DNA of 64,000 nucleotides, taken from NCBI RefSeq assembly GCF_014699115.1, contig NZ_JACXAD010000026.1, positions 1 through 64,000 of the forward strand. The letters are read 5' to 3'. A model generated the notes under the pieces. The model had not been told where the DNA came from and searched no databases. It saw only the letters and a list, made by a program, of their open reading frames with translations. Origin of the DNA: Hymenobacter montanus (GTDB lineage: Bacteria > Bacteroidota > Bacteroidia > Cytophagales > Hymenobacteraceae). Positions 31,094 to 39,502 of this stretch are shown here, one piece after another (within the stretch, counting starts at the first letter, position 1; each line of letters begins with the position of its first letter). Both the position numbers and the translations under genes were made by a program.

Positions 31094-33022
31094 ATGAAGA
31101 CACTATTCCACACCTGCCGCCGGCTGCTATTGCCCACCTTGCTTTTGGTAGCCGGGGCCGCTTCGGGACAGGTAGAACCCACGCTGCCCGTCTCCGCCGA
31201 CCCCGGGCGGGCGCGCTACGCCCCATCGGCCGCCGAACGGGCCCAGCACCGCGGGCTGACGGCCCTGGCCCTGCCCTTCTTCGACGACTTTACAACGCCC
31301 CTGGAAGGACTCCCCAAAACCCAAAACTGGGTGCCCACCGGCGGCGCCCTCGTCAGTAACCGGCTGGCGCTGCGCCCCCTTACGCGCGGGGCCGCCACGC
31401 TCGACGGCCTCAAAGCCAACGGCCAGAGCTACAGCGGCACCGTCACCAGCAATTATGGCCGCATCGACTCGTTGGTTTCGCAGCCCATCAACCTGAGCGG
31501 GCTCACGGCCAGCGACCAAGTGGCGCTGAGCTTTGCCTGGCAGGCCGGTAGTATCGTAGGCGTTCTCAATCGCAACACCGGTAGCACTCCCGTGCAGTTG
31601 GAATTATTTGTCAGAACGGATGCCGGTATCTGGCAGTCGGTATGGGTACAGCGAGGCAACCGCCAACGCACGGCCTTCCGTCAGCAAGTAATTCTGCTCT
31701 CCCAACCCGAATATCTGCACGCGAACTTTCAGTTTATGTTCGTGGCCACCGGCAACACCTCCGATAACAGCGACGGGTGGAGCGTAGACTACATTTTGCT
31801 CGACCGGGGCCGCTCGCGGGGCTTAGCCGACACCACGTTTGCCGACATCGCCACCAGCGCCGGCGTGATCGGGCAAACTGTTTCGGGGGGCATGGCCAGC
31901 CCGTTGGGCCGGTTCTCGGCCATGCCCGTCTGGCAATTCAACGCCGCCACCCCGGCCGGCCGGGAGTTTAACCCCCAGTTGGGGGTAACCCTCAGCAACC
32001 TCAACGCAGGAGTGCTGCCCATTCCCATCGATGTGCTGGGCACGGTGCGGGTGCTACCAGCCAGTGCTCCACTGGGCAACTGGCTGCAAATCAGCCGCCC
32101 CTTGCCCGTGAATCCGCGCCAGAATAACGTAACCGGCCCCGCCGACCTCCCGTCCATTCCCCGTACGTCGGATGCCAAGACCTTACGCTATACCATGGCC
32201 CTCAACACCCTGGAAACCCTGCCACGCACGCTGGCTAACGACACCATCTTCCGCGACGTAGAGCTCAATGATTACTACGCTTACGACGATGGCACGGCCG
32301 AAAACATCACGCAGCTGGTTCCCTACAACACTGGCCAGGCGGCCGCGTTTGCCTACCGCATCGACCTCAACCAGCCCGACCGGGTGCGGGGCCTGCGGCT
32401 CTACCCGGTATTTACTGCCTCGGACCGGGCATCTAGAAACGTCACCATCAATGTGTGGCAGGATGCTGCCGGCCAGCCGGGCACGCTCCTGGCCTCCAAA
32501 GCAGCCGTCATACCCAACCCTTTGCCCGCGAACGGGCAGTATTTTGAAATCAGTTTCGACCTTCCCGTTCCGGTTTCGGGCAGCTTTTACGTGGGGTACT
32601 CCCAGCCCTCACAGGGCCGTAACCTGCACTACGGCCTGGATTTGAACAGCACCTTTCCCGCTGGCTACCTCTGGCGCCGCGACAATAACGGCGCCTGGAA
32701 CACCACCAGCTTTGGGCCATCAGGGTCTCTAATGATGCGCCCCGTAATGAACAATAACACCTCGACGGCCACCGCTTCGGCGCGCGAAGCTGCCGCGTTC
32801 AGCGTATATCCTAACCCCGCCCACGGCACGGTTACCGTCGCCGGCCCCGGCTTTGCCCGGGCGGCCGTGCTCGATGCCGTGGGCCGCACTGTGTGGGAGC
32901 AGCCCGGGGCCTCCGCTGGCCGAACTACGCTGGCACTGCCTGCCTTGCCGGCGGGGGCTTACACCCTCCGCCTGACGCTGGCCGATGGACGCACCGTGGG
33001 GCGCCGGCTCTTGCTGGAGTAA
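31094..33022 (+). CDS. T9SS-sorted secreted protein, unknown function
   Basis: A 642-residue exported protein from the Met at 31094. A signal peptide (MKTLFHTCRRLLLPTLLLVA, cleaved after AASG or so) is followed by a beta-rich region with jelly-roll-like segments (PFFDDFTTPLEGLPKTQNWV, SVDYILLDRGRSRG) and an immunoglobulin-like middle part. The last ~80 residues form a T9SS sorting domain: FSVYPNPAHGTVTVAG, then LPALPAGAYTLRLTLADG and the basic end GRRLLLE. It is therefore a cargo of the gliding/secretion system. The substrate-binding role of the body cannot be told. Confidence 0.85.
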   Translation: MKTLFHTCRRLLLPTLLLVAGAASGQVEPTLPVSADPGRARYAPSAAERAQHRGLTALALPFFDDFTTPLEGLPKTQNWVPTGGALVSNRLALRPLTRGAATLDGLKANGQSYSGTVTSNYGRIDSLVSQPINLSGLTASDQVALSFAWQAGSIVGVLNRNTGSTPVQLELFVRTDAGIWQSVWVQRGNRQRTAFRQQVILLSQPEYLHANFQFMFVATGNTSDNSDGWSVDYILLDRGRSRGLADTTFADIATSAGVIGQTVSGGMASPLGRFSAMPVWQFNAATPAGREFNPQLGVTLSNLNAGVLPIPIDVLGTVRVLPASAPLGNWLQISRPLPVNPRQNNVTGPADLPSIPRTSDAKTLRYTMALNTLETLPRTLANDTIFRDVELNDYYAYDDGTAENITQLVPYNTGQAAAFAYRIDLNQPDRVRGLRLYPVFTASDRASRNVTINVWQDAAGQPGTLLASKAAVIPNPLPANGQYFEISFDLPVPVSGSFYVGYSQPSQGRNLHYGLDLNSTFPAGYLWRRDNNGAWNTTSFGPSGSLMMRPVMNNNTSTATASAREAAAFSVYPNPAHGTVTVAGPGFARAAVLDAVGRTVWEQPGASAGRTTLALPALPAGAYTLRLTLADGRTVGRRLLLE

Positions 33023-33059
33023 GGCCACCCTTAGCGGACTACCAACAATGTTACTCAAA

Positions 33060-33094
33060 CAAAAGGCCCATCAGTTTACCTGATGGGCCTTTTG
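33060..33094. terminator. Terminator after the T9SS gene
   Basis: AAAAGGCCCATCAG (33061-33074), loop TTTAC, CTGATGGGCCTTTT (33080-33093). Strong stem usable in both directions; on the minus strand it lies beyond the fasciclin gene. Confidence 0.88.
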
Positions 33095-33194
33095 CTGGTG
33101 AAAGATAGTGAAGGTGCGGTATCGGTTGCCCGGCGAAGAAGGCAGTATATTAAGGTAGTGGCTACCCCATTATTCCACGGCCTCAGCCAGGACG

Positions 33195-33962
33195 TTACTT
33201 CGCAGGCATCAGCACGGAGTCAACTACATGGGTCACGCCGTTGCTGGAGATTACGTCGGGAATAGTCACGGTGGACATGCCGCCTTTAGCGTCTTTAAGC
33301 ATCACGCTGCTGCCGCTCTTCATTACCGTCAGTTGCTCGCCCTCCACGGTAGTCAGCACCTGGCCATTGGTGAGGGTGGCAGCAGTGAGGCGGCCGGGCA
33401 CGACGTGGTAAGTCAGAATTTTGGTGAGCGTAGGCTTCATTGCCGGGGTTACCAGCGAGTTCACCGTACCGGCCGGCAGTTTATCAAATGCGGAGTTGGA
33501 GGGGGCAAATACGGTGAAGGGACCCGCACCTTTCAGCGTTTCTACCAAGCCAGCGGCTTTCACAGCCGCTACCAGCGTGGTATGGTCGGCACTGCCAACC
33601 GCATTATCGACGATGTCCTTGTTGGGAGTCATCAGGGCGCCGCCTACCATTACGCCGCCGGTGGCGGTACCCGGGCTGGCGCTACTGGTCATACCAGTGC
33701 TTTCAGCGCTGGTCGCCCCGGCGCTCATTTTCGAGTCTCCTTTGCGAGGCTTGGTTTTGGCTTTCATCTTGTCGCCGGCTTCGGATTTGCCTTTGACCTT
33801 CATTTTCCCATCATCCCCCATCTTCGTTTTGGTCGTCATACCGTCCGCCGTAGTCTTGGTTTTGTCGTCATCGCTCTTGGTTGTCGTCCCGGTTTGGGCG
33901 AAAGCCGGAGCAGTAAGAGCAACGGTCAGGGCTAGGATGGCAAAAAGTGGTTTCTTGTTCAT
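33195..33962 (-). CDS. Fasciclin (FAS1) domain secreted protein
   Basis: A 255-residue exported protein. The signal peptide (MNKKPLFAILALTVALTAPA, ending AFAQ) is followed by about 85 residues of Lys/Asp/Thr/Gly-rich linker (KTKMGDDGKMKVKGK and similar). A single FAS1 domain covers ~115-255: H1-like TLVAAVKAAGLVETLKGAGP, FTVFAPSNSAFDKLP, and H2-like LTYHVVPGRLTAATL, ending THVVDSVLMPAK. FAS1 proteins mediate adhesion or bind matrix polymers. The Lys-rich linker is unusual and probably disordered. About 230 bases upstream are A+T-rich. Confidence 0.9.
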   Translation of the reverse strand: MNKKPLFAILALTVALTAPAFAQTGTTTKSDDDKTKTTADGMTTKTKMGDDGKMKVKGKSEAGDKMKAKTKPRKGDSKMSAGATSAESTGMTSSASPGTATGGVMVGGALMTPNKDIVDNAVGSADHTTLVAAVKAAGLVETLKGAGPFTVFAPSNSAFDKLPAGTVNSLVTPAMKPTLTKILTYHVVPGRLTAATLTNGQVLTTVEGEQLTVMKSGSSVMLKDAKGGMSTVTIPDVISSNGVTHVVDSVLMPAK

Positions 33963-34484
33963 GGGTACTGGAAATAGGTAAGAAAAGTAATTGGTGGCTG
34001 AAATCTAGGCCTTATAAACTCGTCAACGCATAGCTCACGTTATAGGTTAAGACAAAATTTGAAAGTTCATACTAAATAGCCTTAATAACTTTGACTTTCA
34101 AATTATTGAATTGAACTCTACTCCAATAATCTAAATAACTACCTATACCCTCTCACTTCCTACAAACTGCGGGTGTCGATAGAAAGGCCCTTCAGGTCCG
34201 TTTGTAATGAGCTTACCTACCTATTTCGTGCAGCAAGCAGCAGTAAGCGTGGGCCAACTTAATAATGCTGGATCTGCAACCTCGTTGCGGTACTCACTTG
34301 CTCATCGAGGTCGCAGCAACCAGCCCTGAACTCTCGCAGTTATTTTACTCCAGATTTCAACAGCTCCTGCTCTTCGGATTCAGTTGTAACGTAACATCAC
34401 TACTAGTGCAACCCGGAAGTGAAAGGAAGTCCAAAGTAGGTGGCCAGGAGCAGGAGTCGTCTCGGATGCCATGCTATGAGCACG
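33963..34484. other. Gap upstream of fasciclin gene
   Basis: An A+T-rich stretch (about 33990-34150) probably holds the fasciclin promoter, but no complete TTG-N19-TAnnTTTG pair was found. The remaining part to 34484 carries only short frames without recognisable content. Confidence 0.35.
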
Positions 34485-34515
34485 AAAAACCCCGCCTGCT
34501 TGCCGCAAACGGGGT
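34485..34515 (-). terminator. Terminator of tRNA-Arg
   Basis: On the minus strand ACCCCG...CGGGGT hairpin followed by TTTTT (34489-34485), a few bases beyond the tRNA 3' end. Confidence 0.75.
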
Positions 34516-34522
34516 CCTTGAG

Positions 34523-34594
34523 TGGTGATGCTAGGAATCGAACCTAGATCAAGAGCTTCGGAAACTCTCATACTATCCGTTGTACGACATCACC
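34523..34594 (-). tRNA. tRNA-Arg (anticodon CCG)
   Basis: Minus strand folds as a 72-base tRNA: acceptor GGTGATG/CATCACC, anticodon stem-loop AGAGTTTCCGAAGCTCT with anticodon CCG, T-arm CTAGGTTCGATTCCTAG, discriminator A, no encoded CCA. It reads the Arg codon CGG. Confidence 0.95.
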
Positions 34595-34758
34595 GGGACG
34601 GGATAGGACTGCAAAAGTAGCCGCAAAAACGCCTTCGACCAAACCTGGGCTCACAATTCCTTGCGGCTTCAGGATGGCTCGCACAACCCAACCGGGGTAA
34701 AAGTAGTTAAGTCAGCAGTACTTTCCCGTTGAAATCCTCAACCTTTTACCTATCCTTC

Positions 34759-35268
34759 ATGAAAAAGAACCTGTACACGGCCGATGCTACGGCCGTTGGT
34801 GGCCGCAGCGGCCACGTGCGCTCCTCTACCGGCGTTATCGACCTGGAAATGTCAGCTCCCGCAAGTTTGGGTGGCAAAAAGAGCGCTACCAACCCCGAAG
34901 AATTATTTGCCGCCGGCTACGCCTCGTGCTTTCAGCAGGCCTTGCTCGTTACGGCCCAGCGCGCCGGCGACGCCCTCGATAAGGAAAGCACCGTGCAGTG
35001 TTCGGTTACCCTTTTCCAGGAAGGCGACGGCTACGGCTTGAGCGCCGTTCTCGACGTGGATTTAAAGAAATTCGACGAAAACAAAGCAATTGCCATGGTG
35101 CGCCAAGCCCACAAAATTTGCCCGTACTCGGTTGGCACTCGCGGCAACATGGAGGTGGAGCTGCGCGTGATGGGCAAAGCCATTCCTGTAGAAGCAGCTG
35201 AAAACGCCGGCGTAGCCGACAAAGGCGGCGTCCAGGAAACTCAGAACGCGGCTCTGGCGGCCCACTAA
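34759..35268 (+). CDS. OsmC/Ohr-family organic hydroperoxide reductase
   Basis: A cytoplasmic thiol peroxidase that removes organic hydroperoxides. From the Met at 34759 it has 169 residues. The two catalytic Cys are present: Cys57 in GYASCFQQAL and Cys121 in HKICPYSVG; NPEELFAAGYASCF is the Ohr signature, and the N-terminal LYTADATAVGGRSGHV matches Ohr. The C-terminal ~30 residues (from VEAAENAGV) are longer than in typical Ohr and look disordered. No OhrR-type regulator is adjacent. A hairpin terminator follows at 35364. Confidence 0.92.
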   Translation: MKKNLYTADATAVGGRSGHVRSSTGVIDLEMSAPASLGGKKSATNPEELFAAGYASCFQQALLVTAQRAGDALDKESTVQCSVTLFQEGDGYGLSAVLDVDLKKFDENKAIAMVRQAHKICPYSVGTRGNMEVELRVMGKAIPVEAAENAGVADKGGVQETQNAALAAH

Positions 35269-35363
35269 GCTCCTTAAGGGCCTCGGCGGGTGAAGTGGGA
35301 GCTTGCCCGTTCGCGCCGTCCCATCGGCGGTCGTTTGTTTAAGCTCCGCACCCTATGCCTCCT

Positions 35364-35420
35364 AAAGAGGAGCCGCGTGGCGGTCGTACTCAGTGAAGTA
35401 TGACTGCTACGCGGCTCTTT
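35364..35420 (+). terminator. Terminator / REP-like hairpin after the Ohr gene
   Basis: AAAGAGGAGCCGCGTGGCGG pairs with the segment ending CTACGCGGCTCTTTT. The arms hold the same AGCCGCGT.GCGG core seen at 25603. It ends in a T-rich run on the plus strand, so it may serve as a terminator. Confidence 0.65.
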
Positions 35421-35618
35421 TATTTCCCAGGCCGCTCACATTATTCAACTTCGCCGGCTTCATCACCAGCGTTCTCCGCGTGATTTAAATCGCGCTTAAG
35501 TAAGTAGCTGATCTTGATGCGATAACAGCAAGACAATGCGATGCCGCCCGGACCGCAGCACTTGAGAAGCAAGACCGGAAGCTATTATATACACCAGACC
35601 TTCGAAGCGAAACCCATG

Positions 35619-35647
35619 AAAAAAGCCTGTTACTTACGCAACAGGCT
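35619..35647 (-). terminator. Terminator of sucC
   Basis: On the minus strand AGCCTGTT (35647-35640), 8-base loop, AACAGGCT (35631-35624), then TTTTT. It is 42 bases beyond the sucC stop. Confidence 0.75.
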
Positions 35648-35688
35648 CTTAACAATGCTGCTGATTAGGGGCCGTTTACCAGCAGGCG

Positions 35689-36882
35689 CTAGGCGGCTAA
35701 TACTTCTTTCACGCGAGTGGCCGCATCCTTCAGCAGCACGGCGGAGGAGACTTTCAGGCCGCTTTCGTCGATGATGCGGGCGCCTTCCTCAGCGTTGGTG
35801 CCTTGCAGGCGTACGATAATGGGCACGCGAATATCACCGATGGCTTTGTAGGCTTCCACCACGCCGGTCGCCACGCGGTCGCACCGCACGATGCCGCCGA
35901 AGATGTTAATCAGGATGGCTTTCACGTTCGGGTCCTTCAGAATAATGCGGAAGCCAGCCTCTACGGTCTGGGCGTTGGCGCCACCTCCGACGTCGAGGAA
36001 GTTGGCCGGCTCGCCGCCCGAGAGCTTGATGATGTCCATGGTAGCCATGGCCAGGCCGGCCCCGTTCACCATGCAGCCCACGTTGCCGTCGAGCTTCACG
36101 TAGTTCAGGTTGCTGTTGCTGGCTTCCACCTCCAGCGGGTCTTCCTCGTTCAGGTCGCGCAGGGCCATAAAGTCCTTGTGGCGGTAAAGCGCGTTTTCGT
36201 CCAGCGTCACCTTGGCGTCTACGGCCAGGATCTTGTTGTCCGATGTTTTCAGCACGGGGTTAATTTCGAACATACTGGAATCGGTTTCGTCGTAGGCCTT
36301 GTACAGGGCCGTGACGAACTTCACCATTTCCTTTTGCGCCTCGCCCTCCAGGCCCAGGTTAAACGCGATTTTACGCGCCTGGAAGCCTTGCAGCCCCACG
36401 GCGGGGTCGATGTGTTCGCGGTGGATTTTCTCGGGATGCGACTCGGCCACTTCCTCGATGTCCATGCCGCCTTCGGTGGTGTAGATGATGACGTTTTTAC
36501 CCAGGCCGCGATCCAGCAGCACGCTCATGTAGTACTCCTTGGGCTCGGCCGGGCCGGGGTAGTACACGTCCTGGGCTACTAGTACCTTGTGCACTTTGCG
36601 GCCTTCAGGGCCGGTTTGCTTGGTGATGAGCTGCATGCCGATAATGTTGCCAGCCAGCTCCTTTACTTGTTCCAGGTTTTTGGCCACCTTCACTCCGCCC
36701 CCTTTGCCCCGGCCGCCGGCGTGGATTTGCGCCTTGATGACGTACCAGTTGGTGCCCGTTTCGGCGTTGAGTTTCTCGGCGGCCGCCACGGCCTCCTCGG
36801 GCGTGTCGGCGACGATGCCTTCTTGCACGCGTACGCCGTACTTTTTCAGGATTTCCTTACCCTGATATTCGTGAATGTTCAT
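35689..36882 (-). CDS. sucC: Succinate--CoA ligase (ADP-forming) subunit beta
   Basis: TCA-cycle enzyme subunit that, with SucD, interconverts succinyl-CoA and succinate with phosphorylation of a nucleoside diphosphate. From the Met at 36882 it has 397 residues and begins MNIHEYQGKEILKKYGV, the classical SucC start. ATP-grasp features are visible (VIKAQIHAGGRGKGGGVK, MFEINPVL, AVDAKVTLD). The power-helix/CoA part includes NFLDVGGGANAQTVEAGFRI and NIFGGIVRCDRVA. The longer frame to 37080 overlaps the divergent LolD promoter region and is not plausible. sucD is not adjacent, which is common in this phylum. Confidence 0.97.
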   Translation of the reverse strand: MNIHEYQGKEILKKYGVRVQEGIVADTPEEAVAAAEKLNAETGTNWYVIKAQIHAGGRGKGGGVKVAKNLEQVKELAGNIIGMQLITKQTGPEGRKVHKVLVAQDVYYPGPAEPKEYYMSVLLDRGLGKNVIIYTTEGGMDIEEVAESHPEKIHREHIDPAVGLQGFQARKIAFNLGLEGEAQKEMVKFVTALYKAYDETDSSMFEINPVLKTSDNKILAVDAKVTLDENALYRHKDFMALRDLNEEDPLEVEASNSNLNYVKLDGNVGCMVNGAGLAMATMDIIKLSGGEPANFLDVGGGANAQTVEAGFRIILKDPNVKAILINIFGGIVRCDRVATGVVEAYKAIGDIRVPIIVRLQGTNAEEGARIIDESGLKVSSAVLLKDAATRVKEVLAA

Positions 36883-37155
36883 AAAAATGGTAAAGGGGTG
36901 GTGATGCGACTTGGTGGCCCGCTGCCGGCCGTTGTTGCCGCGAAAGTACGGCGGCGCACCGGGATTGCCCCAGGGGCGTGCAATGTGGCCGATAAAGGGG
37001 CGCACCGCGCTGCATGGTCCTACGGCCCATACCAGTGGGCCCGCCCGGCCGCGACAGGCTGGTGCTGGAACGCGAGCCAATCAAAGGCAACATCTTAGGG
37101 GCTGGAACAACTTGAAAGCCCGGGGCGCCACGCGCGGCTCCGCCGGGATTGTGCG

Positions 37156-37163
37156 TAGCTTTG
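37156..37163 (+). promoter_or_regulatory. Promoter -7 box of LolD-like gene
   Basis: TAGCTTTG matches TAnnTTTG and lies 38 bases before the TTG start at 37202. No good TTG box is seen at the normal spacing. Confidence 0.4.
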
Positions 37164-37201
37164 CCGGGACTGCACACCCTCCACGTTTCTGGCCGCCTCC
37201 G

Positions 37202-37861
37202 TTGCTGCAAGCTATCAACATTCATAAGAGCTACCATGCTCTGAACGTGCTCAAAGGCATCGATCTAACGATTGAAAAGTCTGAAATCGTAAGCATTGTC
37301 GGTTCCTCGGGAGCGGGCAAAAGCACCTTGCTGCACATTCTCGGCACGCTCGACAGCCCTGATTCGGGCGAGGTGCTGTTTGATGGAGAGTCGGTTACCA
37401 GTCTGGGTCGCAACGACCTGGCGCGGTTTCGCAACCGGCACATTGGCTTCATCTTTCAGTTTCACAATCTGCTACCTGAGTTTACGGCCCTCGAAAACGT
37501 GTGCCTGCCCGCCTACCTGGCCGGGCGCTCCGAAAAGGAAGTCCGCGTTCGGGCCCGCGAGTTGCTGGGCATGCTGAATATGGAGTCCCGGGCCGACCAT
37601 AAGCCCAGCGAGATGAGCGGCGGTGAGCAGCAACGAGTATCGGTGGCCCGCGCCCTGATCAACTCGCCCGAAATCATCTTCGCCGACGAGCCCAGCGGCA
37701 ACCTCGACACCAAAAATGCCCAGGAACTTCACCAGGTCTTCTTTCTGTTACGCAAAGAGCTGGGCCAGACCTTCGTCATCGTGACGCACAACGACCAGCT
37801 GGCCGAAATGGCCGACCGCAAGATTATCATGCGGGACGGGCGCATCCTGGTGGGTGAGTAG
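37202..37861 (+). CDS. ABC transporter ATP-binding protein, LolD-like
   Basis: Cytoplasmic ATPase of the MacB/LolD type, which drives lipoprotein release (LolCDE) or drug/peptide export. The start is most likely TTG at 37202 (LLQAINIHKSYHALNVL), giving 219 residues, the normal LolD size; no ATG fits and the long frame runs back into the sucC leader. Walker A GSSGAGKST is at 34-42, Q-loop near FIFQFHNLLPEFTA, signature MSGGEQQRV at 138-146, Walker B ADEPSGNLD at 161-169 and H-loop VTHND. Membrane subunits are not adjacent, so the partner is unknown. Confidence 0.88.
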   Translation: MLQAINIHKSYHALNVLKGIDLTIEKSEIVSIVGSSGAGKSTLLHILGTLDSPDSGEVLFDGESVTSLGRNDLARFRNRHIGFIFQFHNLLPEFTALENVCLPAYLAGRSEKEVRVRARELLGMLNMESRADHKPSEMSGGEQQRVSVARALINSPEIIFADEPSGNLDTKNAQELHQVFFLLRKELGQTFVIVTHNDQLAEMADRKIIMRDGRILVGE

Positions 37862-38317
37862 CATCAAAGTGCTACTCAAATTTATAAGACCATTAGTAAA
37901 AGAGGGTGCTGCTAGTGTTGTCAACCTTTGGTTGGCCGCACCCAGCAAGCGCATGGCTTAGTAGCTCAATCGTAATGGGCGAGCCAGGGGTGTTGCTTAG
38001 CATAAGGTACTTCTAGCCTTCTGGATAAGAGCAGTCAGGGCGTGTCGACAAACTACTGAACCTACTTTACTCTGGGTGCGGCATCAACCGTCAGTCCGGC
38101 TCTTCGGTAATGGACTAATCAGAGCCTCGGTGACCGGTTTTCCTATCCATTCGCCGTCTTCCCAACCTCATTAGTTTTAATAAAATCTGATTTCGCACAT
38201 AATTAACTGATAATCAATATCAAAATTTACTAAAATTTCTGGCTTTTTTGGCACCTTTACCTTTATCTTTGGGTTATTAATCCGAACATCAGTTGGACAC
38301 ATTAAAAAAGCACAGCC
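37862..38317. other. Gap ahead of the phage-like gene
   Basis: About 0.45 kb with no supported gene. The last ~150 bases are A+T-rich compared with the neighbours. A TATCTTTG (38264-38271) matches the Bacteroidota -7 box about 47 bases before the next ATG, and is the probable promoter. Confidence 0.45.
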
Positions 38318-39100
38318 ATGACCGAGGCCACCAAAACCACCAAGGAAACTACCAAGAAAGTTAAAGTCGAGAGCTACGACATCAGCCGCTCCGATGAGAC
38401 GCTGGATTTGGCGAAGGACCTCGCTAAGTTCATCAAGGAAAACCAGCTTACCACGAATGTGCAAGGCAAGGAGTTCGTGAACGTGGAAGGCTGGCAGTAC
38501 GCTGGCTCACGCCTGGGCATCGTGCCCATTATCGAACACGTCATCAACGTGAGCAGCGACCAGGAAATAAAATACCAGGCTAAGGTGACACTATTCGATA
38601 TTCGCCACCAGCTTACCGTAGGGGCCGGCTTTGCCGTGTGCTCAAGCAAGGAGAGCGGCAAGAAATTCTACCAGGAGTTCGCCATCATGAGCATGGCCCA
38701 GACCCGCGCCATTAGCAAAGCCTACCGTAACTGCCTGGCTTGGATCATCCGCGCCGCTGGCTACGAGCCCACCCCCGCCGAGGAGATGGACTACAACACC
38801 AACCTGCCAGTTGCCGCTCCCGCTCCGATGGCGGTTGCGGAGCCTGTACCTGCCATGCAGGTGCTGCCCGCCGAGGTACCCGCAGTAGCCGCCGAGCAGG
38901 TGGCGCCGGTGCAGTACGCTACGGCTTCGCAGAAAGAAGAAATCATCCGCTTGCTCAACCACCCGGTAATTACCCGTCCGGAGAAAACCAAGATGCTGCT
39001 CAACATCAACCGGCTGGACGAAGAGCGCGCCATCCAGGCCATCGCCAAGCTCCGCAAGGCCATTGATGACCGCGAGAACGGCGAGAAGGTAGCAGCGTAA
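38318..39100 (+). CDS. Phage-type conserved protein, possible DNA-recombination role
   Basis: A 260-residue cytoplasmic protein. The N-terminal ~165 residues form a conserved block (LAKDLAKFIKENQLTTNVQG, VEGWQYAGSRLGI, then FYQEFAIMSMAQTRAISKAY and NCLAWIIRAAGYEPTPAEEM). The AQTRAISKAYRN...AGYEPTPAEEM signature recurs in phage and Bacteroidota hypotheticals and resembles proteins grouped with single-strand annealing/ERF or RecT-like functions; this link is from memory and not proven. A Pro/Ala/Val-rich linker (172-210) leads to a C-terminal helical region (~215-260). No other phage gene is adjacent. An A+T-rich leader may indicate transfer. Confidence 0.75.
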   Translation: MTEATKTTKETTKKVKVESYDISRSDETLDLAKDLAKFIKENQLTTNVQGKEFVNVEGWQYAGSRLGIVPIIEHVINVSSDQEIKYQAKVTLFDIRHQLTVGAGFAVCSSKESGKKFYQEFAIMSMAQTRAISKAYRNCLAWIIRAAGYEPTPAEEMDYNTNLPVAAPAPMAVAEPVPAMQVLPAEVPAVAAEQVAPVQYATASQKEEIIRLLNHPVITRPEKTKMLLNINRLDEERAIQAIAKLRKAIDDRENGEKVAA

Positions 39101-39163
39101 ACCCGCGCCCTGAAAATGCTTCCTGCGCATTTGCAACGAAGCGCGGAAACCCGTCACGTATCA

Positions 39164-39210
39164 AGAATGAAAAAGCCGGCCGTATATAATACGGCCGGCT
39201 TTTTCATTCT
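39164..39210. terminator. Perfect 22-base inverted repeat, bidirectional terminator
   Basis: Arms 39164-39185 and 39189-39210 are exact complements (AGAATGAAAAAGCCGGCCGT with AT, and its complement) around a 3-base loop. T-runs lie on both strands. Confidence 0.85.
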
Positions 39211-39490
39211 ACCAGTAAGCCATAGAGAAAGTAACGCCGGCACGTGTCTGCGACATGCGGCCGCTTGGCTAAGGCGTCTGTGCCGCCTGACTTCGGACAA
39301 GGCCCGCTCTCTGTAACGAAACCCCAGCCGGCCACGAGGTACAGACGCCCAGTTTCGTTCTTAGCCTACCTAAACGCTTTTCCGATAGCCTCTAATAGTT
39401 CCGGGTAAGTGGATCGGTAACAGATGTGATATCTCACCTTTATTGGAAACGCGCGGGCAGTATTTTCAGGGGACAGGTTCTCTGGCGCAG

Positions 39491-39498
39491 TATCTTCG
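39491..39498 (+). promoter_or_regulatory. Candidate -7 box of recQ-like gene
   Basis: TATCTTCG differs from TAnnTTTG at one position and lies four bases before the ATG at 39503, which would give a leaderless transcript. No TTG box at the right spacing. Confidence 0.3.
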
Positions 39499-39502
39499 CC
39501 CT

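Noticed and set aside
34265..34528. 87-residue frame (plus) before tRNA-Arg
   Set aside because: Runs into the tRNA and its terminator; no recognisable sequence.
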